This document shows, in pieces, positions 1 through 10,339 of a stretch of 64,000 nucleotides of DNA. Numbering within the stretch: the stretch's first letter is position 1; each line of letters begins with the position of its first letter. This DNA comes from Calliphora vicina (Eukaryota > Arthropoda > Insecta > Diptera > Calliphoridae). A program made the position numbers and the translations under genes. The notes beneath the pieces are model-generated. The model saw only the letters and a program-made list of their open reading frames with translations. It made no database searches and was not told where the DNA came from. The stretch is taken from the NCBI RefSeq assembly GCF_958450345.1, contig NC_088784.1:79819747-79883746 (forward strand), read 5' to 3'.

Positions 1-300
1 AATACAGATAATTACCTCAGCGCCATGGATATTTGGCTAAGGTGTCGATTCGGCTGGTTGGCCGAATCTTTACATACAATATCTTACGCTTCAGGTTATT
101 GGATCCATTTTTCATCGCAAGTAATGATTCGGTGCAAAAATTATTTTCTTTAATAACATTGAGGCATCATTTCCGGCATGTAAAATCGTATTTCAAGGTC
201 TCTTTACTTCAGGTCGTATTGTACCCATTTTACCCGCCTTTGGATGAATACTACAGCTTGTAAACATTTTGAAATTGCTTGTTGAGTTTTACAATAATCT
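1..300 (-). pseudogene. mariner transposase relic (DEKW region)
   Basis: Read on the minus strand, about 20-140 gives a mariner-type stretch: FLHRIITCDEKW, which holds the first catalytic aspartate, then after a frame break a piece like the family's QPAESTPKPN segment. The flanking sequence resembles the region just upstream in the mariner relics at 39.6-40.3 and 42.7-43.7 kb. Frameshifts and stops break it and no full ORF survives. The element is cut by the left window edge, so its C-terminal half, if present, lies outside. No terminal repeat is visible. Most likely a dead mariner of the mauritiana/cecropia type. Confidence 0.6.
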
Positions 301-691
301 TATTGGAGTAATAAGTTTTTAAAAACAAAAATCGAATTTAAAAGATACGCCATTTTTATGTCATACACCCAATATAAGTAGACTTCTTGAGCTGTTATGG
401 AACACCATGAGTGTCTTCTTTACTTCTTATTTCATAAAAAATCTACCAGAATATTAAAACTAAATTTTTAGGGGTCATCCTCAAGGTTCATAGAGTAAAT
501 GCGTATAAATATCTAACAATATAATCTACAACAAAAAACCGTTAAACTAAAAATCCACATTAGATTTGTCTGTAAAAGTTATTTTTTTTTTGTTGCAATT
601 TTATTAACAGACATCAACAAAAAGGTACCAACAATGATGATGTCTGTTAAATACAAAAAATATAAAGAGAGAGTGAGAGAGAGGGCGTAAA
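301..691. other. no gene; AT-rich with a short GA-rich run
   Basis: Nothing coding is seen. A GA-rich simple run (GAGAGAGTGAGAGAGAG) at about 666-684 sits directly before the HINE at 692. Confidence 0.5.
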
Positions 692-1586
692 CAAGTAAGA
701 ATATTATATTCGGCTGTGCCGAATCATTTACACCCACCATCAATATATAAGCGGAGTTCACTGTTAAGTGCATCATTGCAAATGCAAAATTGTAAATGTT
801 TTTGTGTGTATTTTGTTATTGGATTACGGTAAAATTTTGCATTTGCAATGATGCTAGACCATTCGCACTTAACAGTGAATACGGCTATAGTTTTGGCCAT
901 CTATGGGGACATGAATCAGTAATGGGTCAAATTGTACAGAAATTTATAGAGTGATTAATTCTTAATACTTTAAATAACATAAATAGAAATTTATGTTAAT
1001 ACTTATCATTATTTATATAAATTATTCATTGAGAATATTTTTTTCGATATGGGGGTTACATGGGGGAACCGATCCTCATAAAAGTTGGTAGAAGGATTTA
1101 GGTTCACATAAACTTGTTTATGTCCAATTCCACATTAATTATTATAAGACAATAATGAATGTTAAAATCATTTCCTGATGGGGACCTTGCATGGGGACTA
1201 GGAGCAAATTTTCGACATACTTCACAGTATAATTTCAAAGTACTTAGAACTAATTTGTGCTACATTTTATCAGGATTGTCGTATAATCACCATATTTATT
1301 ACAGCTCAAAGAGTATTACGGTGGACATTTGTATGGGGGCTAGGTGAAATCATGGACCAATATTGCCTATTTTCAATACAATCAGAATGTATTTGCTAGA
1401 TAGCTCTTTTCGTTTGAGCTCTAACGTTCGTTTGAGCTCCAACAAACAGACAGATTGACAGACGGACATGGCTATATCATCTTAGAATCTTATATATACT
1501 AACGAAGGTCTGCGACAAATATTTTGATGTGTAACAAACGGAATAACAAAATCAATAAACCCCCCATCTTTTTTGATGGTGGATAT
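692..1586 (+). mobile_element. HINE-like element, type A variant
   Basis: Begins CAAGTAAGAATATTATATTC, followed by the hairpin ATTCGGC-tgt-GCCGAAT and CACCCACCATC. It ends with the inverted counterpart GATGGTGG-ATATA near 1575-1586. A degenerate GACA/GACR microsatellite (CAGACAGATTGACAGACGG) lies at about 1450-1470. The same order of parts recurs in the type A copies at 5.4, 21.4, 27.1 and 62.0 kb. The layout (end hairpin, subterminal inverted repeat, GTCY core) matches DINE-1/Helentron-derived elements; that assignment is inference. It is noncoding. A 123-bp hairpin is embedded at 757-879. Confidence 0.55.
757..879. repeat. palindromic MITE-like hairpin
   Basis: TTCACTGTTAAGTG (757-770) is the exact reverse complement of CACTTAACAGTGAA (866-879). 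A second internal pair, CATCATTGCAAATGCAAAAT and its complement, extends the stem. The insert lies inside the HINE at 692-1586. No clear target duplication is visible. Confidence 0.6.
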
Positions 1587-2329
1587 AAAAATGCATAGCA
1601 AATGATTTTTATAGTATTTATAGTCTGGATTCTTTAACAATGTTTTTTTTAGAACTTTATTGAGTATATTTTTTATTTAACACAAACTTATACACACTAT
1701 TGCACATTTAGTAAATGACATTTGCACATTCCCATACCTTTACACATCCATGCATTCCTTGCATTCAAATATATACACATTTATATATAACAATCTAAAG
1801 CTGCTGACATGTGTTTTTGTGGGCGAGGAGCAAGATGCAGAACAATTTTTTTCTGTTTTCCAAATGCATTTAAATGTACGTGTTTTAGTATGAAAAGTTA
1901 TAGTTTTTAAAAGGATTTGTTTAGTATAAAAATATATTTTAAAGATTTTTGTTGTTCATATTCTTAAAGCACTTAAAAACTATTGCAAAGAAGTTTTGCT
2001 TTTAATTACTTTGGACTTTAAAGTGGCGAACGTTTTTGGCATTAGAAGTTTTGTTTTTAAGAGAAATACAAGGTTGGTATTTTTTTGTATTGTGGTCAAT
2101 GCCATTTTGATATAGTTTTAGTTTTAAAAAAAGGTTTAGATTATCATGGCTATGAACGGAAGGTGCTGTAAAAATGTGGTTCTGGTTGAATTGTTTTTTT
2201 TTTCTAACAGTAAATACTTTTAAAATATTTGTCGAAAGACAATTAAATATTTAAGAGTTTCTTTAAATTATACTTACAATTAAATAGTTAATGGTTTAAA
2301 ATTATAATTGTTCGCCTGAGAAAACGAAG
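1587..2329. other. no gene; AT-rich, nothing recognised
   Basis: No ORF of note, no inverted repeat and no family motif was seen. Confidence 0.5.
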
Positions 2330-3292
2330 AATATGATATTAGTCATATTGTCATAATGTCCCAATATACTATAATAGTACACCATAATACACCACCATAG
2401 TGGGGAGGGTATAATGCGTTTGTGCAGATGTTTGTAACGCCCAAAAATATTAGTCTAACACCCACCTTAAAGTATACCGATCGACTTAGAATCACTTTCT
2501 GAGTCGATTAAACGATGTCCGTCCGTCCGTCTGGTTGGCTGGCTGTCCATGTAAACTTTGTGCGCAGAGTACAGGTCGCAATTTTGAAGATATTTCGATC
2601 TAATTTGGTACATATTATTTTTTCAGCCCAAGGACCAAGCCTATTGAAACTAGCTAAAATCGGTCCATTATTTCACCTAGCCCCCATACAAATGTCCTTC
2701 CGAAATTGGACTTTATCGATCATAAATGTTTAATTTATAAATGTATCTCTACAAATTGCGCTCCATATAAGTTTTATATATACAAAATTCATGTCACCAA
2801 ATTTTGTTACGATCGGTCCATAATTAGTCATAGCTCCCATATAGACCCGCTTCCGAAAATCACTTTAACATGCATAAATCGCTTAAAAATGTTGGTATAC
2901 TCACAAAATTCATCATAGGAAACTTTCATATAGACATAAATCACACGACCTAATTTCATGGTGATCGGCCCATAATTCGTCATAGCCCCCATATAAGGCC
3001 TACTTCCGAAAATCACTCAAAAATATAAATTATTGAAATTTTAAAAGAAAAATGTTTTTGCTCTTTTACTTAGTGTAGGGTATTATATGGTCGGGCTTGA
3101 CCGACCATACTTTCTTACTTATTTTTTTTGGTGTTGTATAGTGTAATAAGACTTTTGAACTATGTTTATTGTTTTGTCATAAAATATATTTTTTTTGTTT
3201 GCAGCACAACAAAAGGTGATTTAAACTATCATAATATATTAGGACATTATGACAATATGACCAAATAGTAGACCGTGTGAAAACCCCAATCA
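2330..3292. mobile_element. palindromic MITE, split by a HINE
   Basis: The left part (about 2330-2377) carries ATTGTCATAATGTCCCAATA. The right part (3121-3292) carries its inverted mate, ATTAGGACATTATGACAATA, and ends TAGACCGTGTGAAAACCCC. Both match the intact palindromic MITE at 4551-4804. The HINE at about 2378-3120 lies between the halves, so the MITE was there first. The left end is degraded. Confidence 0.65.
2378..3120 (-). mobile_element. HINE-like element, type B, near full length
   Basis: Starts ACACCACCATAGTGGGGAGG and ends with GTAGGGTATTATATGGTCGG, then the hairpin GGTCGG-gcttga-CCGACC and ACTTTCTTACTT. A GTCY microsatellite (GTCCGTCCGTCCGTCTGG) lies at 2518-2535. It is closely similar to the copy at 29085-29798 along its length, so both are probably recent. 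Short ORFs inside it are by-products of the repeat. The Helentron/DINE-1 relation is inferred from architecture. Confidence 0.65.
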
Positions 3293-3547
3293 ATTATATT
3301 ATCTTGGTATTAATACTTGTTTAACATTGCAATTTTTAGAGCCTCCATCATGAGAATTGCCCTTTAAAATCATAAAGATATTGATCGTTCTGTAAAGTAA
3401 CATTCAACATTTATTTTCATCTCGTAATAAATGAACGTGAAGAGCGGTAACTGAGCATGTCAAGTTACACAATCTTTCGCTAATGAAATCTCTTTTATAT
3501 CGAAATTACAATGAAAAACAATATGAATGATATTAATACATTTAAAT

Positions 3548-3958
3548 GTATTTATAGACGGCAATACTGAGTATTAACACTTTTCAAATTTAAAATATTA
3601 TTGAAATCTTTCGGTATGTCAAGAAATCGTTTCGAAAAATATATTTCTTGTTTACACGATAGTATTACAAATATTTTATTTCTTTGTTCATTGATATTTT
3701 TCTGCTAACTTTATTTTTATTTTATATTTTCTTTACATTTTTGTTTGCCTTATTTGTTTTTATAAATACATACCCGATACATATGAAAATACAAAGTTTT
3801 TGAATTGTTTTAAACAAATTTTCAATACCGACAGTAAATCAAAAAAATCATTTGTATTTTTTTAAATCTAATACAAATTTTGTTTAGACAATGAAATTGT
3901 ATTATGATACTTGAGTTTTTGACAAATATTAATACTCAGTATTGCCGTCTATAAATAC
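3548..3958. mobile_element. TIR element (MITE), 411 bp
   Basis: A perfect 30-bp terminal inverted repeat: the left arm (3548-3577) begins GTATTTATAGACGGCAATAC and the right arm (3929-3958) is its exact complement, ending GCCGTCTATAAATAC. The interior is AT-rich and noncoding. The target duplication is ambiguous because the outer bases are palindromic (TA or TATA possible). Superfamily not assigned. Confidence 0.7.
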
Positions 3959-4550
3959 CTTAATGAATATTTGGTACTTTGAAAAAAAAAACTAAACTTT
4001 TTTAAAGCAACATGTTTTGAAATGATAATTTTCAATTGCTAATAGAAAAATGCCAGTTTCTCAATGTCGAAAGAAGTTAGTCGTCAACATTTGAAGCTTA
4101 GTATTTATATAACAATTTTTTATTAAAAATTGGAATAATATGTATATAACTTGCATTTTGAAGTAAAATATAACAAATTTGCTGTAACAAATCGATGCTA
4201 TTTTGCTGCAAAATATGTAATTCCGATAGATAATTATAACGTTTTCTTTTCTGACATAAATATTGCATTTATTATGCCTTTTACGTGTTCTTTTCAAATA
4301 ATGTTGCCCTAAAACCCCGAAAATATGCTACATGTTATAAACCCTCAATTTTATCAAAATTTTAAAAAGGCACCACATTTTGAACCGTTTTGCTTGTAAT
4401 TGTTTTTGAAGTTCGTTTGTATTAATGTAATAGTTTTTGTTTTTTGATGCAATCAAAAAATTAAGTTTTAAGGCATTATTCATAAACAATTTCTAAATTT
4501 AAACAACGTTTTAAAATCAAATTTGGTATGGAAAGTTTGCTTTAAAACAT
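3959..4550. other. no gene; AT-rich
   Basis: The 78-codon ORF on the minus strand here is lysine/isoleucine/phenylalanine-rich and looks like chance AT-rich reading. No repeat family was recognised. Confidence 0.5.
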
Positions 4551-4804
4551 TTGGGGGATTCAAGCGGTCTGCTGTTAGATCGTATTGTCATAATGTCCTA
4601 ATATATTATTTTAGTTTAAACAAATTTTTGTTGTGCTGCAAACAAAAAAAAAATATTTTATGACAAAATAATAAACATTGTTCAAAAGTCTTATTATTTA
4701 AGAACTTTTTTGTTTGAAACACAATAAAAATGTTTTTAAACTAAAACAGTATTTTAGGACAATATGACAATAAGACCTAATAGCAGACCGTTTGAATCCT
4801 CCAA
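4551..4804. mobile_element. palindromic MITE, 254 bp
   Basis: A near-perfect foldback. The left arm reads TTGGGGGATTCAAGCGGTCT, continuing through GCTGTTAGATC to TATTGTCATAATGTCC. The right arm, ending TAGCAGACCGTTTGAATCCT then CCAA, is its complement with few mismatches. It is the reference copy for the split MITE at 2330-3292. Noncoding. Confidence 0.75.
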
Positions 4805-5129
4805 TTGTTTAATTTTAAATTTTTTTAATGAATATGGGTGTTAGAATATTTAGAACCTACATAAAAGAAAATTGCATAAATGGTAATGGTAATGAGGGCA
4901 ACATTTTGTGTCAGAAAAGAAAACGACATTGCTCTACATAGTTTTTTACGTTCAAGAAAATACATGCATTTGCATATAATCGCAGCAAAAACTCAATAGT
5001 AAGCCAGCCAGTAATATTGGAGCTAACTAATAACTACTTATTATTGGTTATTTTTGTTCGCAATTTGACAAACTTCATGCGTCTCTCTTACAGAAATATG
5101 TAGCTAAAAAAAAACATAAAAGCTATTGC

Positions 5130-5210
5130 CTTGTGTGGGAATTGAACCGGCATGCTCGTGTTGTTTTTGAGTTTGAAAGTCTAGCTGCTTAATCACTGCT
5201 CCATGTACGA
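5130..5210 (-). ncRNA. possible tRNA-like (SINE or tRNA pseudogene) module
   Basis: On the minus strand a B-box-like CCGGTTCAATTCCC lies about 50 bases after GGAGCAGTGATTAAGC, which loosely resembles an A box. The T stem does not pair properly, so this is not a working tRNA. A shorter similar pair (AGTGCTTAACTG and GTGGTTCAAC) lies in the direct repeat at 5262-5352. Chance similarity remains possible. Confidence 0.25.
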
Positions 5211-5261
5211 GTTATTTTATGGTAAGTTAAACGTAGATAATACGAATAAAAAAAATAACAG

Positions 5262-5352
5262 CTTTGACTGCTGTTGAACCACTAACGTCTCGTTTTTCAG
5301 TTAAGCACTAGAAAGCTGTGCGAAACGCAAAAGTTCATTACCAACCTGTATA
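5262..5352 (+). repeat. left copy of about 90-bp direct repeat flanking a HINE
   Basis: Runs from AACAGCTTTGACTGCTGTTG to CCAACCTGTATAAAA. It abuts the start of the HINE at 5357. Its partner at 7559-7648 abuts the HINE's other end. Both share CTCGTTTTTCA, CACTAGAAAGCTGT, AAAAGTTC and TTACCAACCTGTATAAAA. Confidence 0.7.
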
Positions 5353-5671
5353 AAAACAAGTAAGAGAGCTATATTCGGCTATGCCGAATCTTATATACCC
5401 TTCACCAAATTATACTTTAAAATACAGATTTTAAATATTTTTAGGTAAACAAAATATTATTTTTTTTTAAGTTTTTTTTTAAATTTATTAATGCAAAAAA
5501 TTTATGACAAAAAAATGTTTTGGTAAAAAAAAATCGGGTTAAAAATTTTTTTTTTCCGATTTTGACCTATTGTAGGTCCAAGTATTATGGGCATAAGCCC
5601 ATATGGACTTGGAAATATCTATCATTATATATCCATATTGTCTATTTTAATGACTGAGTAATCCAGATATA

Positions 5672-7254
5672 CACTGAATCAATTAAGTCTTTGTACAGAA
5701 ACACTTTTAATATAAACTAGCAATTTATGGTCACTTTTCAATACATATTTAAAAATTTTTTTAATTAATTTTATAAAAAATTTTATAAACTAGAAATCAA
5801 CATAAAAAAATACAAACATTTTCATTAAAATCAAAAAAATTTACATAAATTCAATAATTGTACTAAAAGTATCACCAAAAAAAGTCTCCGTACAGTTGAC
5901 CGTTTTAAGGCAAGGAACCCCAATATGAAAATTAATTGCATTTAATATGTGGTAGGTTCTCCTTGCTGAGCAATTGCAGCATTTAAATGGAATGGACCAG
6001 CTTTGTTGTTGTCAGGGAATGCAAAAATAAGCAAATTTCAATGGATAGAAATAAAATTATTATTTACCTGCAAAATGAAGGAAAAAGTCTAACTGAAATC
6101 AATGATATTGTAAAAAGACCACGCTCTTCCATTCAGTACATTATTCAACAGTGCGAAAAAACCGGAACAATGGCAAATAAACCAAGAAATCACCGTCCAA
6201 GAAAACTAGACCACCACTTAGAGAGAATTGTAGGATTTGTAGAAATCCTACAATTCCGCATGTGTAATTGCGGGAAACTTGAAAACTAGTGATGAATTAA
6301 CGGCAAACCCCCAAACTATAAGAAACGCTCTTAAACTAAATGTATACAATGGTCGGGTAAGCCGAAAGAAGCCGCTTGTTCGAAAAGTGAACATGAGAAA
6401 GAGATTGCATTACGCTATTGAGCATATTGATAAAGATTTTTTTTTTTAATCGAATTTTTTTTTAGCGATGAAAGTAAATTTAATATTTTTGGTTCTAATG
6501 GAAGAAAAATGGTAAGGAAAAAGCCAAATACTGAAATGGATCCGAAGCATTTGACGCTAACCGTAATGGAGGAGGTAACGTAATTGGTTAGAGTTGCATG
6601 GCTCCATCTGGGGTGGGAAATCTTATTTTTATTGAAAAGACGATGGATAAATATACATACCTTAATATATTAAAAGAAAACTTAAAACAAAGTGATGCAA
6701 AAATTATGGTTGGGACGTTTGTATGGATTCCAATAAGACAACGATCCCAAACACACCTCTGGATTAGTAAAGGAATGTCTTATTTATAATATTCCTAAGC
6801 GATTAAATTGTCCAGCTGAGTCACCTGGAAATAAATATTCGGCAACACAATATAACGGCTAAAAGCCGTTATAATGGAAGAGTGGTATAAAATAGATTTC
6901 CTAACAACAACAAAGCTGGTCCATTCCATGCACTGCCATTTAAATGCTGCAATTGCTCAGAAAGGAGGATCTACCACATATTAAATGCAATTAATTTTAA
7001 TATAGGGGTTCCTTGTCTTAAAACGGTCAACTGTACGGAGACTTTTTTGGTGATACTTTTAGTACAATTATTGAATTTATGTAAATTTTTATGTTTTTAA
7101 TGAAAATGTTTGTATTTTTTTTATGTTGATTTCTAGTTTATAAAATTTTTTATAAACTTAATTAAAAAAAATTTTAAATATGTATTGAAAAGTGACCATA
7201 AATTACTAGTTTAGATTAAAAGTGTTTCTGTACGGAGACTTAATTGATTCAGTG
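5672..7254 (+). mobile_element. Tc1-like transposon with about 350-bp inverted repeats
   Basis: The ends are CACTGAATCAATTAAGTC and its complement, each flanked by TA (5670-5671 and 7255-7256). The inverted repeats run to about 6020 and from about 6905, and differ by scattered substitutions plus a 10-bp indel (GGCAGTGCAT present only on the right). They reach into the start and end of the coding region. The total length of 1583 bp and TA target fit Tc1-like elements with long repeats, as seen in S, Paris or Minos. The transposase is broken. Confidence 0.85.
6041..6900 (+). pseudogene. Tc1-like transposase, broken
   Basis: From ATG 6041 the first 80 residues (MDRNKIIIYLQ...) contain a Tc3/Tc1-like helix-turn-helix with RPRSSIQYIIQ. 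After a frame break come segments typical of the family: KPLVRKVNMRKRL, FFSDESKFNIFG with the first catalytic aspartate (about 6466), and DNDPKHTSGLVKEW with the second (about 6735). Stops and frameshifts separate them. The SPDLNPIE-type segment holding the third catalytic residue is missing: AESPG is followed almost directly by KAVIMEEWYKI. The protein cannot be functional. It lies inside the element at 5672-7254. Confidence 0.75.
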
Positions 7255-7558
7255 TAGTTCAAAAATAGGCCAAAAATCGTGGTTGTCCCGGTCTTTTCCT
7301 TATATCTCAGCCATTTGTGGGCCAATTTCATCGATTTTAAATAGCAACCGAGTAGGAAGAATTCCCGATGTACTGATGTATGTATGAATCATGTATGCAA
7401 GTTATTTGGGGACTACGTAAAGTTGATTTCAACATACAGGCGGACAGACGGATAGACAGACGGACGGGCTATGTCGACTTCGATATCTATAAAAATCTAG
7501 AATATACATATATACTTTGTGGGGTCTCAAATGAAAAATGGTGAAGGTTACAATAATG

Positions 7559-7648
7559 AACAGCTTTGACTAGTGTTGTCTCGTTTTTCATTCAAGCACA
7601 CTAGAAAGCTGTTCTTAATGTAAAAGTTCTTTACCAACCTGTATAAAA
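7559..7648 (+). repeat. right copy of about 90-bp direct repeat flanking a HINE
   Basis: AACAGCTTTGACTAGTGTTG to CCAACCTGTATAAAA, partner of 5262-5352. It is far too long for a normal target duplication. Confidence 0.7.
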
Positions 7649-8263
7649 TCTACTACCTAAAAATAATGTGCTGGGTAACGACCACTCATTACAAAATAAT
7701 GTATGTGGTAATTTTGAATATTCTATATTCAAAGAAAAATTTTTGGTTCAGTATCCTGTGTTCAAAATAAAAGGATTTTTAGGAAAATATATTGAAACTA
7801 AGGTACATGAGGCTTATATTGTAGAAATTGCCTAAACAGATAAAATGTTTACTACATTTTTCTATATAACTTCGATAAAAATCAAACCAAAGCAAATTTC
7901 AAAATTGTTTAGCAACTTAAAATTTTGTATGACCATAAGGAATCTGTGTACCATGTTTGAACATATTTGAAACGGCTAAGGTACGATATCTTGTAGAAAA
8001 TGTTTGTTTCCTCTCCAATACCTTTTAATCACAGTATATTCAACTGAGTTTTGTTGATTTAAATTTCAACATGATTTCCATTAAAATAAAAGTAAAACCA
8101 TACACTTTGAAATGCAATACTGGTGCTTTTAAATCTATACACAAGTTTAATGCCAACATTCTACCATTAACACAAAGTTTTGTCCGGATTCTTTGAAACA
8201 ACTGATTCATATATAATACAATACACTAAATTCCACATTCCAACATCATCAACCACAGAAACT
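7649..8263. other. no gene; AT-rich
   Basis: No supported feature. A short GTGCTGGGTAA motif near 7668 resembles the end of the CCCAGCAA element at 49454-49831 but has no partner. Confidence 0.45.
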
Positions 8264-8794
8264 ACACCATTTTCTATTGTAATTCAGAAATTTCTAATCG
8301 TATTTAGGAGTATTTCAATTATATTTCAAAAGTTTCCATTTGTATTTCAGAATATATCAATTATATTTCATAAGATTCCATTTGTGTTTCAAAAATTTCG
8401 AATTGTATTTCAGAACTTTCCGATTCAGAAATTGATAAACTTATTTCAGATACTTCCATTTGTCAAATTCAAATTTCTATTAAACTTTTCTGAAATACAA
8501 ATGGAAATTTCTGAAATACAATTAGAAAATATAATTTAAATATTCTGAAATGCAAATGGGAATATCTAAAATACATTTAGATTTAAATCCTGAAAATACA
8601 AATAGAAAATTCTGAAATACTATTAGAAATTTTTAAAATATTATTTGGAAGTTTCAGAAATTTGGAAAATTCTGAAATATAATTCAAATTTCTGAATTTG
8701 GAAATTTCTGAAATTCAATTGGAAATTTCTGAAATGTAATTAAAAATGTTTGAAATACAAGCTAAAACTTCTGAAATTCAATTGGAAATGGTGT
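8264..8794. repeat. foldback with arms of tandem about 23-bp repeats
   Basis: The left arm starts ACACCATTTTCTATTGTAAT and repeats TTTCAGAAnTTTCCATTTGT-like units. The right arm consists of the complement (TTCTGAAATTCAATTGGAAA units) and ends AAATGGTGT. The arms pair imperfectly and the turn lies near 8470. The 119-codon ORF in the left arm is only the repeat read through. Superfamily unknown. Confidence 0.65.
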
Positions 8795-8813
8795 AATGAT
8801 TGTTTTTTTTTAA

Positions 8814-9065
8814 ATGTCTATATATTGGTTGTTTGTTGAATGCATTTTGTTTAATCTTATGATGATGACGAACAATTCAGATAACGAACTACACCAGAGA
8901 CTAGTAGTTGGTAGTAGGAAAGAAAAGAAAAATCAAATAAAACATGAACAAATCAGGAAAAAAATACACACCACAGTAACAGAAAACAGACAATACTTTT
9001 TACTCGTATTCATTACATTCGCCCTTGGCATTCAGGTGCTGTTTAAAGTTTTACAGTTGCTATAA
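8814..9065 (+). CDS. hypothetical small protein with C-terminal membrane segment
   Basis: An 83-codon ORF that I do not recognise. From about residue 23 it reads like a real peptide: NNSDNELHQRL, then a lysine/arginine-rich stretch (about 34-52), then TVTENRQ and a hydrophobic C-terminal segment (about 61-83, YFLLVFITFALGIQVLF...). That layout suits a tail-anchored protein or the last exon of a membrane protein. Its composition is unlike the repeat-derived ORFs nearby, and it lies between two repeats (8264-8794 and 9299-12678). The start is uncertain: in-frame ATGs occur at 8814 and around 8859-8865, and an AG at 8879-8880 could be a weak splice acceptor. No polyadenylation signal is obvious downstream. 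It may equally be a chance ORF. Confidence 0.3.
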   Translation: MSIYWLFVECILFNLMMMTNNSDNELHQRLVVGSRKEKKNQIKHEQIRKKIHTTVTENRQYFLLVFITFALGIQVLFKVLQLL

Positions 9066-9323
9066 ACCGCCAACGGCTTTAAACCCATATATACCTATAC
9101 ACAATGTACATATCTGCACAGTTAGATGATAGATGCTCATACCACAACTGTTCGTAACTATAAAGTATTCCACAGAGGCCACAAACAGTCATGGAGACCA
9201 AAAATTTCAATATAGGATTTATTTAAAATGAAGTGTTAAATGAATGCACGAGAGTAAAGGAGATAGAGATGGATAAGAACAATGTTCAGATTATACTATC
9301 TATATATATAAAAGAGTAACGTT

Positions 9324-9351
9324 ACTGACTGACTGACTGACTGACTGACTG
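9324..9351 (+). repeat. (ACTG)n microsatellite
   Basis: Seven ACTG units just inside the 5' end of the Helitron-like element. Confidence 0.9.
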
Positions 9352-10339
9352 ATTCATCATCGCACAGCCCAAACGGCTGAAGCTAGAATCACGAAATTTT
9401 AACTGTGGGTTCCTCCCTCCCCAAAACGATCCGATAAGAAGGGATTTTTGGAAATTCGAACGTTTAGGGGGTAAAAAAGGGTAAAAACGGGTAAATTCGG
9501 TAACCTTATATCTTCAAAACTAATAATACTCCATTTAAAAAATAAGCTGACAGGTGTTTCGTACTTTTTCGAAATTCAAAACATTTAGGGGAGAAAACGG
9601 GTAAAAACTGTATTTTGGTACTTTTTTTGCACCCTATGTATCTTTTAAACCAATAAACATATAAACAAATTTTAAATCGCATTCTTTACTTATCAAAAAA
9701 TAAAAAATACAAGTTTGGTACTTTTTGGAAATTCAAACCCTTAAGGGATAAAAATTGTGTTTATTTTTGGTACTTTTTCATAAAATATGTTTTTTTATAA
9801 TTTGACATAGGCATACGAATATTTTATTATGAGCTCCCACCACGATACAGAAATTTATTTGAATTAAATTTTACCAAAGCAATGGGGATAAAAAAGGTAC
9901 CAAAAAGGGGATAAAATCGGAAAAATACATTTTATTGAAATTATTAAGCCAATTTTGATAATTTTTTTAACACTGGTTTCTGGATTCATACAAAAATTAA
10001 CTAACAGGGTGTTATTTGGAACTCGAGTGCCAAGGTGTATATTGGGCCAAATCCGGGTAAACAGTTTGGTACTTTTTTAAAATATATTTTTTCTTGGGCA
10101 CATTAACACAAATTTTAATATTTTGCGACATGTCTGTAGCATAAACAATTTTGGCAAAATGGAATATTTTTAAAGGTCGAACTTGAGGGGTGTTCGAGGA
10201 AGAAAAGGGAAATTGGTACTTTTCTCCTAATGGTACTTTTTTAATATTTTAAATTATTGCACTAATCGACATTAAAGTTAGCTGATTTGTATCTGAGTGA
10301 AGTTTGTGTTAGGCATAGGGTATAATATTTAGATACCAA

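Larger units (their letters stand above)
5357..7557 (+). mobile_element. HINE-like element, type A, interrupted by a Tc1-like element
   Basis: Begins CAAGTAAGAGAGCTATATTC with the hairpin ATTCGGCTATGCCGAAT and TATATACCCTTCACC. It is interrupted at 5672-7254 and resumes at 7257 with AAAAATAGGCCAAAAATCG. A GACA/GACG microsatellite lies at about 7441-7470. The end appears shortened: GGGGTCTCAAATGAAAAATG is followed directly by GTGAAGG. Without the insert it is about 600 bp. Confidence 0.65.

Noticed and set aside
2515..2918. Overlapping 70-codon ORFs with MSVRPSGWLAVHV start
   Set aside because: The same peptides occur at 29204-29592 because both lie in HINE type B copies; the sequence is a noncoding repeat with a GTCY microsatellite.
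5130..5210. A working tRNA gene
   Set aside because: A B-box-like string is present, but the T stem and acceptor stem do not pair, so only a tRNA-like relic is reported.
8180..8539. 119-codon ORF rich in F, Q and I
   Set aside because: It is the left arm of a foldback made of 23-bp tandem units read through in one frame.
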